From the NCBI RefSeq assembly GCF_000758685.1, contig NZ_CP009286.1, positions 1,766,501 to 1,830,500 of the forward strand: a DNA stretch of 64,000 nt, in the 5' to 3' direction. Source of the DNA: Paenibacillus stellifer (GTDB lineage Bacteria; Bacillota; Bacilli; Paenibacillales; Paenibacillaceae). A program made the position numbers and the translations under genes. Of the stretch, positions 1 through 9,343 are shown one piece after another. Numbering within the stretch: the first letter of the stretch is position 1; each line of letters opens with the position of its first letter. The notes under the pieces were generated by a model, which was given only the letters and a program-made list of their open reading frames with translations, was not told where the DNA came from and made no database searches.

Positions 1-309
1 GTCAGTTTGGGAACCTTCGAATTCAACTTTGATGTTCGGATACTTCTCGTTGAAGCGCTTTACATATTCGTCGTATTCTTTGCCGATCATGTCCGTCCGG
101 TTCGTCAGGAAGGTAACGGTTCCTTTGATGTCGGAGCCGTCTCCCGCAGGCTTGGCCGAAGCGGAAGCGCTGTCAGTTGCCGCTGCACTTGCCGGAGTCG
201 TTGCCGACGCGCTGCTGTTATTGTTGTTATTGCCTGAACCGCAAGCTGACAAAACCATCGAGAGTGACATTGTTGTAGCTAAACCAAACATTAATGTTTT
301 CTTTTTCAC
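1..309 (-). CDS. ABC transporter substrate-binding lipoprotein (sugar type), 5' part only
   Basis: The first 103 codons are present; the rest lies beyond the left edge. The start is GTG at 309-307 behind an AGGGGAG ribosome binding site; the ATG six bases upstream is out of use because it meets a stop at once (ATG AAG TGA). The product starts with a basic and hydrophobic signal peptide ending in the lipobox LSAC, with Cys23 as the predicted lipid-modified residue. An Asn/Ser/Ala/Thr-rich tether follows, then a segment containing VKRFNEKYPNIKVEFEGSQ, typical of family 1 extracellular solute-binding proteins. By family it would sit on the outer face of the membrane and hand an oligosaccharide to an ABC permease. 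A perfect cre site at the promoter supports a sugar substrate, which cannot be named from this fragment. Confidence 0.85.
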   Translation of the reverse strand, partial: MKKKTLMFGLATTMSLSMVLSACGSGNNNNNSSASATTPASAAATDSASASAKPAGDGSDIKGTVTFLTNRTDMIGKEYDEYVKRFNEKYPNIKVEFEGSQTD

Positions 310-333
310 TTCATACTCCCCTTTTCGTTGTGG

Positions 334-347
334 TGTTAGCGTTTACA
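334..347 (-). promoter_or_regulatory. cre site (CcpA catabolite repression operator)
   Basis: The minus strand reads TGTAAACGCTAACA, matching the Bacillus cre consensus TGWAANCGNTNWCA at every position. It lies just downstream of the predicted -10 of the binding-protein gene, at about +1 to +14, where bound CcpA would block transcription. Function is inferred from the motif and its position. Confidence 0.75.
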
Positions 348-353
348 TCGATT

Positions 354-382
354 ATTATATGGTTTGAAACCGCTTTTTTAAA
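354..382 (-). promoter_or_regulatory. Predicted sigma-A promoter of the binding-protein gene
   Basis: On the minus strand, -35 TTTAAA (382-377) and -10 TATAAT (359-354) are separated by 17 bases. The -10 is perfect and the -35 matches 4 of 6 positions. The start point would fall near 347, inside the cre site. Confidence 0.55.
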
Positions 383-1098
383 TGGATTGTATTGCACTTT
401 CTTGTCTTTATTTATGGTATTGTCTCTTGAATGATAGATTGCGAATAACAAAATGATAACAAAGTACAAGAAAAATAAGCGGTTACAATGAAATGAAAGC
501 AGCCCATTGCGATTTAAAAAAGACGGCTGATCCCGATTGGAAGCTGCGTACCCGGTTGAGCAGACTATGCTGAAACAGCAATGCCAAGTTAACAACGATA
601 GTATCTCTCGTATCGGAAATTCTATACAGCCGGAAGACGGCTAATGAAATGTGAACGGGACGAACCGGGGACGATACCGGCTTGAATTCGAACGCAGTAG
701 TGTGTATATCCAGTATGTATATCAGAAGACAATGCTACAAACGGTCCACAGGCGACTTGCGGAAGGGATAATATATATGAAGATAAATTTTTCTACAGGT
801 TATACAAATGATGGGATTAATCAGTTTCATCTTCAGACTGGAGACAGCTGCTATACATTGTAATTAAGAACGGCTGCCAGTACACACGTACTGGCGAAGC
901 ATACGGCGCGAAGGCCGGCCAACCCACTGGACTGACGGTTAATATGTATTGTCTACATTTACTTTGGATTTGAACATTCAAGTAACGGTAATGGTACTCT
1001 AGTGGCGAAAAATGGATTTTTGAAATCACCAGTATTCTTCAATAATATGAAAACGGATTCTAAAGATAAAATGTTTTGCTTGTTAGTTTGTTAATGTT
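383..1098. other. Long intergenic region without a recognised gene
   Basis: About 700 bases between the divergent lipoprotein and mannanase genes show no reading frame with a ribosome binding site and recognisable protein. Short frames exist on both strands (for example 651-863 plus and 817-1029 minus), but their translations look random. The one clear structure is a perfect hairpin at 876-895 (GCCAGTAC, ACAC loop, GTACTGGC) without a T tract. The region could be decayed coding DNA or an untranslated leader. Confidence 0.4.
876..895. repeat. Perfect 8-bp inverted repeat
   Basis: The arms GCCAGTAC and GTACTGGC flank a 4-base loop. No T tract follows, so it is not a typical terminator. Its role is unknown. 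Confidence 0.4.
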
Positions 1099-1128
1099 TT
1101 GTGAAGAAAGAAAACACAGTCATATAAA
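1099..1128 (+). promoter_or_regulatory. Possible promoter of the SLH mannanase gene
   Basis: TTGTGA (1099-1104) and TATAAA (1123-1128) are 18 bases apart. This would leave an untranslated leader of about 175 nt before the ATG at 1310. Long leaders are known for S-layer-type genes, but this promoter is only a sequence match. Confidence 0.35.
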
Positions 1129-1309
1129 AAGCAATACAGACCATGTATTTTTTATATTGATGCTGTTAAGATTCTTCTAAACCGCTTACATAACATTTTA
1201 AGTCTTATTAGTGATTGGGGTGATGATAACAAAACAAAAACAAATTTAATATTTGTTATGAAGGCGGAGAAGTTTTTAGCTATCTGAAATAACAGAGCAG
1301 GAGGCATAC

Positions 1310-4300
1310 ATGAAAAAGTTTCGTAAGCTCGTTGTAACATCCCTGACTGCGGTCATGCTGATGTCGGCTGTTGCACCGGCCATGGCTGAGACCGGAAAGA
1401 ATACTACGGCTCAAGCTATTGCCGCATCTTTCCAGGATTCGACCGGACATTGGGCGGCATCCAGTATTGCTAAGTGGACGTCGAATGGGGTAATCAGCGG
1501 ATATGGGGACGGCACGTTCCACCCTAACCAAACTATTACCCGGGCTGAATTTGTAACCGTACTCAACAAGCTGTTTGGACTGTCCGTCAAAGCAACTGCG
1601 AATTTCTCCGACGTTCCGACCTCGGCTTGGTACAGTGATCAGCTGGCGATTGCCAAAAATGCCGGATATTATGAAGGCTTCTCCGGTAACAAGGCGTTGG
1701 CCACCACGGAGATTACCCGGCAGGATGCGGCCACACTGCTGGCTCGAATCTTTGAGCTGAGTGCAAGCACCTCGCAGACGGCCTCGGTATCCGCATTCAA
1801 GGATTCCGGGACAATCAGCACTTATGCAAAGGATGCCGTAGCAGCACTATCGGATGCAATCAAAGGGTACGAAGACGGAAGCTTCCAGCCTAAAGGTAAA
1901 ATTACCCGTGCTGAAACAGTCGCTTTGATCGATCGGATTGTAAGCGGTTATTTCCCGGGAGCCGGTGAGCAAATCGGCGGGACAGTGGGCGGAAATGCGG
2001 TTATCCCGCATGCCGGAACTGTGCTCAAAGATTCTGTAATTAGCAGCAATCTGTATTTGACCGCAGGCATCGGCAGTGGAGACGCCAAGCTGGACGGCGT
2101 AACTGTAAAAGGCAAGACGGTGGTTGCAGGCGGCGGGGAGCATACCGTCACCCTCAATAATTCCACTCTGAACGAGCTGGACGTTGACCGCAAGGACGGA
2201 CGCGTCAGAGTACTGGCTTCCGGAACGACCCGGGTTACCGGGGTAACGGTTAACAGCAACTCCAAGCTTGAGCTGGAGAGCGGTACCGTCATTGACCAGC
2301 TGGTGCTCAATGCTCCTTGCGAAATTGTGATTCCGGCGGGAGCGAAGATCGGCACTCTGGTTATTAGTGGTAACGCTGCCAATTCAGTCATTACCGGAAA
2401 CGGCGATATCGGCACTGTAACCATTAATTCCTCGAGTGTAAGCATTAATGGAACCGTTTTGTCCAACGGAACCGTAAGTGTGGTCGGCGGCAAGATCGTT
2501 GCACCTACGGCAACGGCTTCTGCAACGGCAACTCCGGCATCGGGAGGTTCGTCTGGTGCGACTCCAGCACCGTCAGCAAGCCCTGCGCCTAGTGCTACTG
2601 CTGAACCTACGTATACTGTGAACCTTTCAGACAAGGATGCTTCTGCCGCCACGCGTTCGTTGTTCGTCTATTTGAACGAGCTCCGCGGCAAGCATATTCT
2701 GTTCGGTCAGCAGCATGCGACAGACGAAGCGCTGTCTACTCCGGTTGACGGCATCAAGTCGGACAGCTACGCGGCTGTCGGAGACAATCCGGCTGTATAT
2801 GGCTGGGACACGCTGAGCCTCGAAGGCTTTGAGAAGCCGGGTTCGCTCACAAACACCTCCGAGCAGAACCGGGATGCATTGATCGCTTCCATGAAGTCGG
2901 CCTATGAGTCCGGCGGCGTGCTGACACTCAGCGCACACATGCCGAACTTCGTTACCGGCAATGATTTCTATGACACTACGGGAAATGTAGTTAGCCACAT
3001 TCTCCCTGATGGAGACAAGAATGCGGAATATAACGCGTTCCTAGACAAGATTGCCGATTTCGCGCTGAATTTGAAAGACGACAACGGCGATCCGATTCCG
3101 GTCATCTTCCGTCCGTTCCATGAACAGAACGGCAACTGGTTCTGGTGGGGAGCTACCTTTACAACAAGCCAACAGTATCAGGAAATCTACCGTTACACTG
3201 TCGAGTACCTGCGCGACATCAAGGGCGTCCATAACTTCCTGTACGGATTCTCGCCGGGCAGCCCGTTCAACAGCAATGAGGATACCTTCCTGAAAACGTA
3301 TCCGGGCGATGATTATGTTGACCTCTTCGGCTTCGATACGTATTATGACGGAAACAACCAGTCCTGGTTCGATGGAGTAGTGCGGGATGCCAAGCTGATT
3401 TCCCAGCTTGCGGACAAGAAAGGTAAAATCGCCGCGTTCACCGAATTTGGCTACGCCAATGTGAAGCCAACCGGTACGGCCGATCTGAAATTCTATACAA
3501 AGCTGGTGGACAAGCTGAAGTCGGACCCTGACTCGGCTCGCATGGCTTACATGCTGACCTGGGCGAACTTCAACTCCAACTCGATTTACGTTCCTTATCG
3601 CAATTCGCCGGAATATGGCGATCACGAGCTGCTTCCGGATTTCACGGACTACTACAATGACGAGTACACGTATTTCGACCGTGAGTTGACTGGTGTCTAC
3701 AACAAAAATGTAGTGACGGAGGAAGAGAAGCCATTCCTGCATATCGTTAGTCCGGTAGCCCAGACTACGATTCAGAAGGATACTACTATAATCCGTGCAA
3801 GAATTCTGGAGACGCAGCCAACCCGAGTAGTCTATTCGGTATATGGCTCGGATACCGAGCACGAAATGACGCTGGACAGCCAGGGCTTCTATTCAGCGGC
3901 ATGGCAGCCAACGGCAGATTTGAACGGCGAAGCAGTACAATTGACGGTGAAGGCCTACGCCGCTGATGGTTCCGTAATTCAGCAAACCATCACGGTATAT
4001 TTGAACATTATGGAAATCACGCTCAAGCAGTTCACCTTCGATAGCGATATTGCGGGTGTACAGAGTGCAGGTGTATACTCTGCTTCCGGCAACATGACGG
4101 CCTCCCTCGAGCACTCTGACTGGAATGGCGACGGCAAACTGCAGGCCAATGTAACAGGTCTCGTCTACGGCGATACCTGGCAGGAAGTGAAGATCGGTCT
4201 TCCGGATATCGCAGAGAGCGTTGATCTTAAGAAAGTGAACCGCATTTCCTTTGACGCTTGGATTCCTCTGGCGTCTGGAGAAGAGGCGGCGAAATGGGAT

Positions 4301-5593
4301 ATTTCAGCAGCCGCAGATGCAAAGCTAAGTGTATCACCTTCCGGAGAATTCTTTGCCGGTTCGGTCAACCTTAGTGATTTGGAGAAGGTTACAGTCGGTG
4401 ATGCAGTATATGGCAAATTTACGGCTACAATCAATCTAAGCGACAAAGATGTCACTGACAGTGCAACCGGTCTGGAACTGTCGCTTGTTGGCAAGAGCCT
4501 GAATTATGATGGTCCTCTGTACATCGATAACATTCGGCTGATCAATGCTTACACAAGCGCTCCTGCAGACCCGACTCTGGCAGACAACTTTGAGGGTTAC
4601 AAAGGCAGCGATGCGCTGCTCAGCAACGCATATACGCCTAAAGGCGATGCCAACACCATTACATTGGACGCTGAGCATGCCAAGACTGGCGATTATGCGC
4701 TGAAGCTCGATTACAGCTTGGCCGGAGAGGGGTATTCAGGCATTGTCAAGAGCTTGGGATCAGTTGACTGGTCTCAGACCGGCAAGCTGAAATTCTGGAT
4801 GATTCCGGATGGCAGCAACAACAAGCTCGTCATTCAAGTAAAAGCTAACGGCGTTTCCTATGAAGCCTATCCGTCCCTTCAGGGAACTGAAGCAGGTTGG
4901 GTCGAAATTCCGTTCAAGGACTTTACCATAGCTTCCTGGGAAAGTGCGACCAACCAGGCCAAGAAGCTCGACACAGTGAACGCGAAGAAGGTTACCGAGT
5001 TCGCGATTTACATTAATCGTCCCGTGGGCAGTACAGCCTCCATGTCAAGCACACTCTACTTCGACGACATTCAAGCTGTTGAGGGAGCGGAAGGTGACAT
5101 TCCGACAGGTACAGAGGAAGATACCGGTCTGCCAACTGGTACTATTTATGGCTTCGAAGCAGCAGGAGACGTAGAAAACTGGAAAGTTAGCAGTTCGACA
5201 AGTGCACAGCCTCCTGTTGTAACCGATGAATTCGCTTCCGAAGGAACGCATTCGCTCAAGACGACATTCACACTGGCTGCCGCCAGCAACTTTGAGTTGA
5301 CGAAAGAACAAACCTATGATCTCAGTCATTCGAAGACTCTGAATGCAAAGGTTAAAGTGGAATCTGGAACTGTTAATGTCTCCTTGTACATCAAAACTGG
5401 TTCTGGATGGAAATGGTACGCAAGTGACGCTGTTGCAGTTGATTCCCAAACAGATGGCTTCACAACAATATCCTTGTCCCTTGCTGGCGTCACAGATTTG
5501 AATGATGTTAGAGCAATCGGACTCAAAGTTGAGGGCATTTCCGGTACTACAACATCCACGATTTATCTGGATGAAGTGGCTAACGCCAGATAG
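1310..5593 (+). CDS. S-layer-anchored GH26 beta-mannanase with C-terminal carbohydrate-binding modules
   Basis: This 1427-residue secreted enzyme starts at an ATG behind GCAGGAGG. Residues 1-26 are a signal peptide ending AMA. Three SLH repeats (about 35-210) carry motifs such as NQTITRAEF and KITRAETVAL and should bind secondary cell-wall polymer. Residues 225-397 are Gly/Val/Thr/Asn-rich and look like a beta-helix spacer, followed by an Ala/Pro/Ser/Thr linker to about 434. The GH26 domain (about 435-815) has the acid/base Glu605 in FRPFHEQNGNWFWWG and the nucleophile Glu712 in AFTEFG, the pattern of endo-1,4-beta-mannanases. The last 600 residues hold at least two beta-sandwich modules (about 905-1085 and 1090-1270, the first like CBM27/CBM35 mannan binders) and a third near 1281-1427. 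The enzyme probably cuts mannan at the cell surface. Substrate is inferred from family. Confidence 0.93.
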   Translation: MKKFRKLVVTSLTAVMLMSAVAPAMAETGKNTTAQAIAASFQDSTGHWAASSIAKWTSNGVISGYGDGTFHPNQTITRAEFVTVLNKLFGLSVKATANFSDVPTSAWYSDQLAIAKNAGYYEGFSGNKALATTEITRQDAATLLARIFELSASTSQTASVSAFKDSGTISTYAKDAVAALSDAIKGYEDGSFQPKGKITRAETVALIDRIVSGYFPGAGEQIGGTVGGNAVIPHAGTVLKDSVISSNLYLTAGIGSGDAKLDGVTVKGKTVVAGGGEHTVTLNNSTLNELDVDRKDGRVRVLASGTTRVTGVTVNSNSKLELESGTVIDQLVLNAPCEIVIPAGAKIGTLVISGNAANSVITGNGDIGTVTINSSSVSINGTVLSNGTVSVVGGKIVAPTATASATATPASGGSSGATPAPSASPAPSATAEPTYTVNLSDKDASAATRSLFVYLNELRGKHILFGQQHATDEALSTPVDGIKSDSYAAVGDNPAVYGWDTLSLEGFEKPGSLTNTSEQNRDALIASMKSAYESGGVLTLSAHMPNFVTGNDFYDTTGNVVSHILPDGDKNAEYNAFLDKIADFALNLKDDNGDPIPVIFRPFHEQNGNWFWWGATFTTSQQYQEIYRYTVEYLRDIKGVHNFLYGFSPGSPFNSNEDTFLKTYPGDDYVDLFGFDTYYDGNNQSWFDGVVRDAKLISQLADKKGKIAAFTEFGYANVKPTGTADLKFYTKLVDKLKSDPDSARMAYMLTWANFNSNSIYVPYRNSPEYGDHELLPDFTDYYNDEYTYFDRELTGVYNKNVVTEEEKPFLHIVSPVAQTTIQKDTTIIRARILETQPTRVVYSVYGSDTEHEMTLDSQGFYSAAWQPTADLNGEAVQLTVKAYAADGSVIQQTITVYLNIMEITLKQFTFDSDIAGVQSAGVYSASGNMTASLEHSDWNGDGKLQANVTGLVYGDTWQEVKIGLPDIAESVDLKKVNRISFDAWIPLASGEEAAKWDISAAADAKLSVSPSGEFFAGSVNLSDLEKVTVGDAVYGKFTATINLSDKDVTDSATGLELSLVGKSLNYDGPLYIDNIRLINAYTSAPADPTLADNFEGYKGSDALLSNAYTPKGDANTITLDAEHAKTGDYALKLDYSLAGEGYSGIVKSLGSVDWSQTGKLKFWMIPDGSNNKLVIQVKANGVSYEAYPSLQGTEAGWVEIPFKDFTIASWESATNQAKKLDTVNAKKVTEFAIYINRPVGSTASMSSTLYFDDIQAVEGAEGDIPTGTEEDTGLPTGTIYGFEAAGDVENWKVSSSTSAQPPVVTDEFASEGTHSLKTTFTLAAASNFELTKEQTYDLSHSKTLNAKVKVESGTVNVSLYIKTGSGWKWYASDAVAVDSQTDGFTTISLSLAGVTDLNDVRAIGLKVEGISGTTTSTIYLDEVANAR

Positions 5594-5622
5594 TTCCCAA
5601 CCTAACTAAAAAGATGCAAAAA

Positions 5623-5656
5623 ACAGAGCTGCCGGATTGCCGGCGGCTCTGTTTTG
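5623..5656 (+). terminator. Rho-independent terminator after the mannanase gene
   Basis: The arms ACAGAGC-T-GCCGG and CCGGC-G-GCTCTGT form a 13-bp stem with one wobble pair, followed by TTTGTTCT. An A tract on the left side would let it work on the minus strand too. Confidence 0.85.
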
Positions 5657-5753
5657 TTCTATAGATAATAGTCCCAAATGAAGGAAAGAATTGACTCCAC
5701 GACGCTGCCCGCCCCCGATGGAAGGTACCCTAACAAATTTGTCGCTTGCACGT

Positions 5754-5784
5754 TTGTTATGCAGCCAGTAAGATGAACTATAAT
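5754..5784 (+). promoter_or_regulatory. Weak candidate promoter of the LacI regulator gene
   Basis: TATAAT at 5779-5784 is a perfect -10. The nearest -35-like hexamer, TTGTTA (5754-5759), is 19 bases away, which is long. Confidence 0.3.
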
Positions 5785-5830
5785 ATATGCATACGATAAC
5801 ATGTTGACAAAAAGTATGAGGTGCATCCAT

Positions 5831-6841
5831 TTGGCAGGAAAGGTAACCATTCAGCAAATCGCCGATATGGCAGGGGTATCCAAATTCGCTGTGTCGCGGG
5901 CGCTATCGGGAAAGAGCGGCGTCAGCGAGAAGACCCGTGCGCATATTGTCCGGACAGCGGGTAATCTGGGTTTCTTCAATACGAACAGAGTCTCGCCGCC
6001 ATCGGTTCAGGTCCCCCAGACCGCCGGTATAACGGGTACGGTAGTGATTCTGTTTCCAAATATCCGTTATCAGAATGTGGAGAACAAGTTCTGGGGAGTT
6101 GTCTTTGAAGGCATATCCAAACGGCTGGAGCATTCCGGTCTCAATATTGTCACGCTGACTCAGCCTTCGGGCGAGAGCATTACGCGGATTCTGAATCCGG
6201 AGACGCTGCTCGGCGTAATCGGAGTCGGAACGGTATCGACACAGTCGCTCCTTCAGATCCGCGATTTGAACGTGCCTCTCGTTCTGATCGATCATATTGA
6301 TCCTGCGGTTGTATGCGACGGGATATTCGCCGATAATTTCGATATGATGCGCAAGCTTATGCTCAAGCTGATCAGCCGGGACTACCAGAAATTCCAGTTC
6401 GTCGGCGACCCTTCTTATGCTTATAGCTTCGGCGAGCGCTGGAGAGCGTTCGAGACGGTCCTGGAAGAGTATCGAATTCCTCACCAACAGATGGAAACGC
6501 TCCTGAAGTCGGGGAAGAGTGAGTATGATCTCATTATGGACATTCCCCGGGAAGAGCTGCCGGAAGTCTTCATTTGCGCCAATGACAGCATCGCGGTAGA
6601 GGTGAGCAAAGCGCTGCGGGAGCGGGGGATTGCAATTCCTTGGGAATGCGCAGTTACCGGATTTGATGATACACCGCTTTCCGAAGACAATGTGCCTCCC
6701 CTTACCTCCGTCCATGTTCCCAGAGAGGCGATGGGGGCCAAGGCTGTCGACCGGCTGCTGGAGAGAATACGGAACAAAGAAGATTATTTCGAGAAAATCA
6801 TGCTGATTGGGGATATCATTTTAAGGGCATCCACGCGCTAA
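5831..6841 (+). CDS. LacI family transcriptional regulator
   Basis: The predicted 336-residue repressor starts at TTG 5831, seven bases after GAGGTG. In-frame ATG codons at 5801 and 5816 lack a ribosome binding site and would add residues unlike the family. The N terminus VTIQQIADMAGVSKFAVSRA is a LacI helix-turn-helix with the hinge helix following. The rest is a periplasmic-binding-protein-like sensor ending in TGFDDTPLSEDNVPPLTSV and REAMGAKAVDRLLERI, typical of the family. It lies just downstream of the mannanase gene and may respond to mannan-derived sugars, but no operator match was found to prove this. Confidence 0.88.
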   Translation: MAGKVTIQQIADMAGVSKFAVSRALSGKSGVSEKTRAHIVRTAGNLGFFNTNRVSPPSVQVPQTAGITGTVVILFPNIRYQNVENKFWGVVFEGISKRLEHSGLNIVTLTQPSGESITRILNPETLLGVIGVGTVSTQSLLQIRDLNVPLVLIDHIDPAVVCDGIFADNFDMMRKLMLKLISRDYQKFQFVGDPSYAYSFGERWRAFETVLEEYRIPHQQMETLLKSGKSEYDLIMDIPREELPEVFICANDSIAVEVSKALRERGIAIPWECAVTGFDDTPLSEDNVPPLTSVHVPREAMGAKAVDRLLERIRNKEDYFEKIMLIGDIILRASTR

Positions 6842-6967
6842 TTTGGCGGCTGCTGGCACAGACCGTTCTTCATCATGCCGGAGCTTGAGCCTGTCATAAT
6901 AATCAGGCGATTTATACTAACAGCATACAAACAGCATCGCCAAATAGCGATGTTCATCGGACAAGCC

Positions 6968-7016
6968 AAAGGGCTGCATCTCGATTTCGGGGATGCGGCT
7001 CTTTATTTTTAATTTT
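6968..7016 (+). terminator. Terminator after the LacI regulator
   Basis: A 15-bp stem with three G-T pairs (6968-6982 with 6990-7004) and a 7-base loop is followed by ATTTTTAATTTT. The rest of the 6842-7124 gap holds a small hairpin (CATCGC/GCGATG, near 6935) and no gene. Confidence 0.8.
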
Positions 7017-7124
7017 CAAATCTCCAGTATGTATAAGCCTCGCGAGTTGAAAATTCCGGTTCATCAAAGAGAGCGTTGAGGGACATAGTAAATAACGGAA
7101 ACAGTCTGTCTTGGGAGGCAAGCC

Positions 7125-9290
7125 ATGTCGAATATCATACAAATCTATGCAGGCGATTGGAAGCGGGTATTCAAGGCGCCGATGGCTGCTCTGCTCATTG
7201 CCGCCCTGATTGTGCTCCCTTCTGTCTATGACTGGGTTAATGTGGCTGCTGTATGGGACCCGTACAACAACACATCCGGAATCCCGATAGCGGTCGCCAG
7301 CCTTGACAAGGGAGCCACTGCCAGAGATATGAGCTTCAATATCGGAGACGAGGTGATCAAAAGTCTTCGCACCAATACCAGTCTTGGATGGCGCTTCGTA
7401 AGTGCGCAAGAAGCGGCTGATGGGGTTCGCAACGGGCGCTACTATGCTTCTATTGTCATTCCGGCGAACTTCTCCGCGAGAATGGCGGGAATGCTGGAAG
7501 GGCGTTACATCAAACCGGAATTGATCTATACGGTGAATGAAAAAATCAACGCGATCGCGCCCAAGATTACCGCCAAAGGCGCTTCCTCCGTCACCTCGCA
7601 AATTGACCGGAACTTCACCGAAACTGTGAGCATGACCGTCCTGTCCGTGCTGAAGCGGGCCGGCAAGGAGTTCCAGTCCGAGCTTCCTGTGATCCGGAGG
7701 GTGGAGCAGGGGCTGTTCACGCTTGAAGGGCGGCTGCCCGAGATTGAGAAGGCCGGGAAGACGATCATTAAGCTGGAATCCAAGCTTCCGGAGATGAAGC
7801 GGATTGCGGAAGCCGCAGCCGGACTTCAGGCCAAACTGCCGGATGCGGAGCGGGCGGCGTCGGAGCTTCTCCGGCTGGAGGAAAGATGGCCAGCCTTGGA
7901 GGAAATCGCCGGGGAATTGCCGTCGCTGGAGGACAGGCTTGCGCAAATCGGACAGGCGTCGGAGCTTGTCGCAGAGCTTGACCAGCATTTCGCGAAGGTC
8001 TCCGCGGATCTGGATGAGGCGGAGAGTGTGCTCGCAGCAACTGCCGCCGGTATCGCCGAGGCGCGTAAGCGACTGCCGGAAGCGGAAAGCTCCGGATCGG
8101 AGGGGACTGCCAGCGGCCAGAACTCCGGCGGGCAAGCCAATCAAAGCGAAGGAGCGCAAGGAGGTGCGTCGCCAACGGATGTGCTTGACCGGGCATCATC
8201 TTCTGCGGAAGCCGGTCTTGCCGGCCTGGAAGAGCTGCGCCCCCGGATTCAAGCTGTCCAAACTGTCATACACGATGCCGCTGACAGCATTGCGCGCCGC
8301 CAAGAGGAGCTCGAACCGCTTCTCACGGAAGCTCTGCCTGCGATCCGTGAGGGACTTCCCGCCGCCGGGGAGAAAATTCGCGCTGCTGCGGAATTTGCCA
8401 GCAAAGAGCTTCCCGCCGCCAAGGAGTGGCCCGGCGTAATCGCTTCTATCCTTCCAAGCGCGGAGCAGGGTCTCCGCAGAGCTGCCGAAATATCCCGCGA
8501 CGACCTGCCCGGCCTGGAGAATGCTGTCCGCCGCGCGGCATCCACGGTGAAGCAAATCAAGGGGGAAGTGAATCTGGATGAGATTGCGCAGCTGCTTGGC
8601 GGCGACATTCGGACCCAGAGCGATTTTCTGGCTGATCCGGTGTCGCTGAAGGAAGAGAATCTGTTCCCGATTCCGAATTACGGCTCCGCTATGACTCCGT
8701 TCTATCTCGTTCTGTCGCTATGGGTTGGAGGGACGCTGATGGTCGCCCTGCTCAAGACTGGCGTTCCCGACCGGGGGAAGGTGTATAAGCCGTACCAGAT
8801 TTTCCTCGGACGGTTGCTCACTTTTCTGACTGTTGGTCTCCTGCAGGCTTTGACGGCATCTTTGGGCAATCTGTATATCCTTCATGGCTATGCCGCCGCC
8901 AAGCTTATGTTTGTTCTCTTCGCCATGCTCGTCAGCCTTGTATTCGTAACGATTGTCTATGCGCTCGTCTCCGTGTTCGGCAATATCGGCAAGGGGATTG
9001 CAATTGTCTTCATGGTGCTCCAGTTCTCCAGCTCGGGAGGAACCTTCCCAGTCAGCACGGCAGGACCCTTCTTCCAGATGCTGAATCCGTTCATGCCTTT
9101 CACGTATGCCGTCGGACTTATGCGGGAAGCAGTTGGGGGCATTCAGCCTGAAGCTGCAGCTTCGGATGCGCTCCGCCTGGCAGCTTTTGCCCCTATAGCG
9201 CTGGTGCTTGGGCTGGCGCTCAAGAAGCCTCTGGAACGGTATATCCGGGCGGCGGCGGAGAAGGCGGAAGCGTCGGAGCTGATCTCCTGA
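7125..9290 (+). CDS. YhgE/Pip family membrane protein with 17-residue repeats
   Basis: This 721-residue protein starts at ATG behind GGGAGG. It begins with a short cytoplasmic stretch and a first membrane helix (about 18-40), then DPYNNTSGIPIAVASLDKGA, the conserved start of the YhgE/Pip extracellular domain. After a long charged region it ends in about five membrane helices (about 525-705) of the ABC-2 permease type. Relatives include the Lactococcus phage infection protein Pip and the Bacillus YhgE/YueB group, some of which are phage receptors or parts of type VII secretion. Residues 187-288 form six 17-residue repeats starting LP (or WP/LA). No ATPase or ESX gene is adjacent, so the role is open; 'export or surface membrane protein' is the safest label. 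Confidence 0.87.
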   Translation: MSNIIQIYAGDWKRVFKAPMAALLIAALIVLPSVYDWVNVAAVWDPYNNTSGIPIAVASLDKGATARDMSFNIGDEVIKSLRTNTSLGWRFVSAQEAADGVRNGRYYASIVIPANFSARMAGMLEGRYIKPELIYTVNEKINAIAPKITAKGASSVTSQIDRNFTETVSMTVLSVLKRAGKEFQSELPVIRRVEQGLFTLEGRLPEIEKAGKTIIKLESKLPEMKRIAEAAAGLQAKLPDAERAASELLRLEERWPALEEIAGELPSLEDRLAQIGQASELVAELDQHFAKVSADLDEAESVLAATAAGIAEARKRLPEAESSGSEGTASGQNSGGQANQSEGAQGGASPTDVLDRASSSAEAGLAGLEELRPRIQAVQTVIHDAADSIARRQEELEPLLTEALPAIREGLPAAGEKIRAAAEFASKELPAAKEWPGVIASILPSAEQGLRRAAEISRDDLPGLENAVRRAASTVKQIKGEVNLDEIAQLLGGDIRTQSDFLADPVSLKEENLFPIPNYGSAMTPFYLVLSLWVGGTLMVALLKTGVPDRGKVYKPYQIFLGRLLTFLTVGLLQALTASLGNLYILHGYAAAKLMFVLFAMLVSLVFVTIVYALVSVFGNIGKGIAIVFMVLQFSSSGGTFPVSTAGPFFQMLNPFMPFTYAVGLMREAVGGIQPEAAASDALRLAAFAPIALVLGLALKKPLERYIRAAAEKAEASELIS
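7683..7988 (+). repeat. Six-unit 51-bp coding repeat in the YhgE/Pip gene
   Basis: Residues 187-288 divide exactly into six 17-residue units: LPVIRRVEQGLFTLEGR, LPEIEKAGKTIIKLESK, LPEMKRIAEAAAGLQAK, LPDAERAASELLRLEER, WPALEEIAGELPSLEDR and LAQIGQASELVAELDQH. Position 2 is usually Pro and position 14 Leu. The units are diverged, so this is an old repeat, probably an amphipathic helical stalk. Confidence 0.75.
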
Positions 9291-9304
9291 CCGGACGTTA
9301 TGAC

Positions 9305-9334
9305 TGAATATTTTACCAGAAGAGGCGCATATTA
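9305..9334 (+). promoter_or_regulatory. Sigma-G-type (forespore) promoter of the germination operon
   Basis: TGAATA (9305-9310), 17 bases, CATATTA (9328-9334) closely matches the Bacillus sigma-G consensus TGAATA-N17/18-CATACTA. gerA-type operons are normally transcribed in the forespore by sigma-G, so motif, spacing and target agree. Confidence 0.75.
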
Positions 9335-9343
9335 ACGGAATCC

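Noticed and set aside
1948..2652. Long minus-strand frame inside the mannanase gene
   Set aside because: It mirrors the Ala/Thr/Val codon pattern of the real gene, has no ribosome binding site and no domain.
6954..8159. 401-codon minus-strand frame across the YhgE gene
   Set aside because: It is a shadow of the plus-strand gene with Arg/Leu/Gly-rich translation, and it crosses the start region of that gene.
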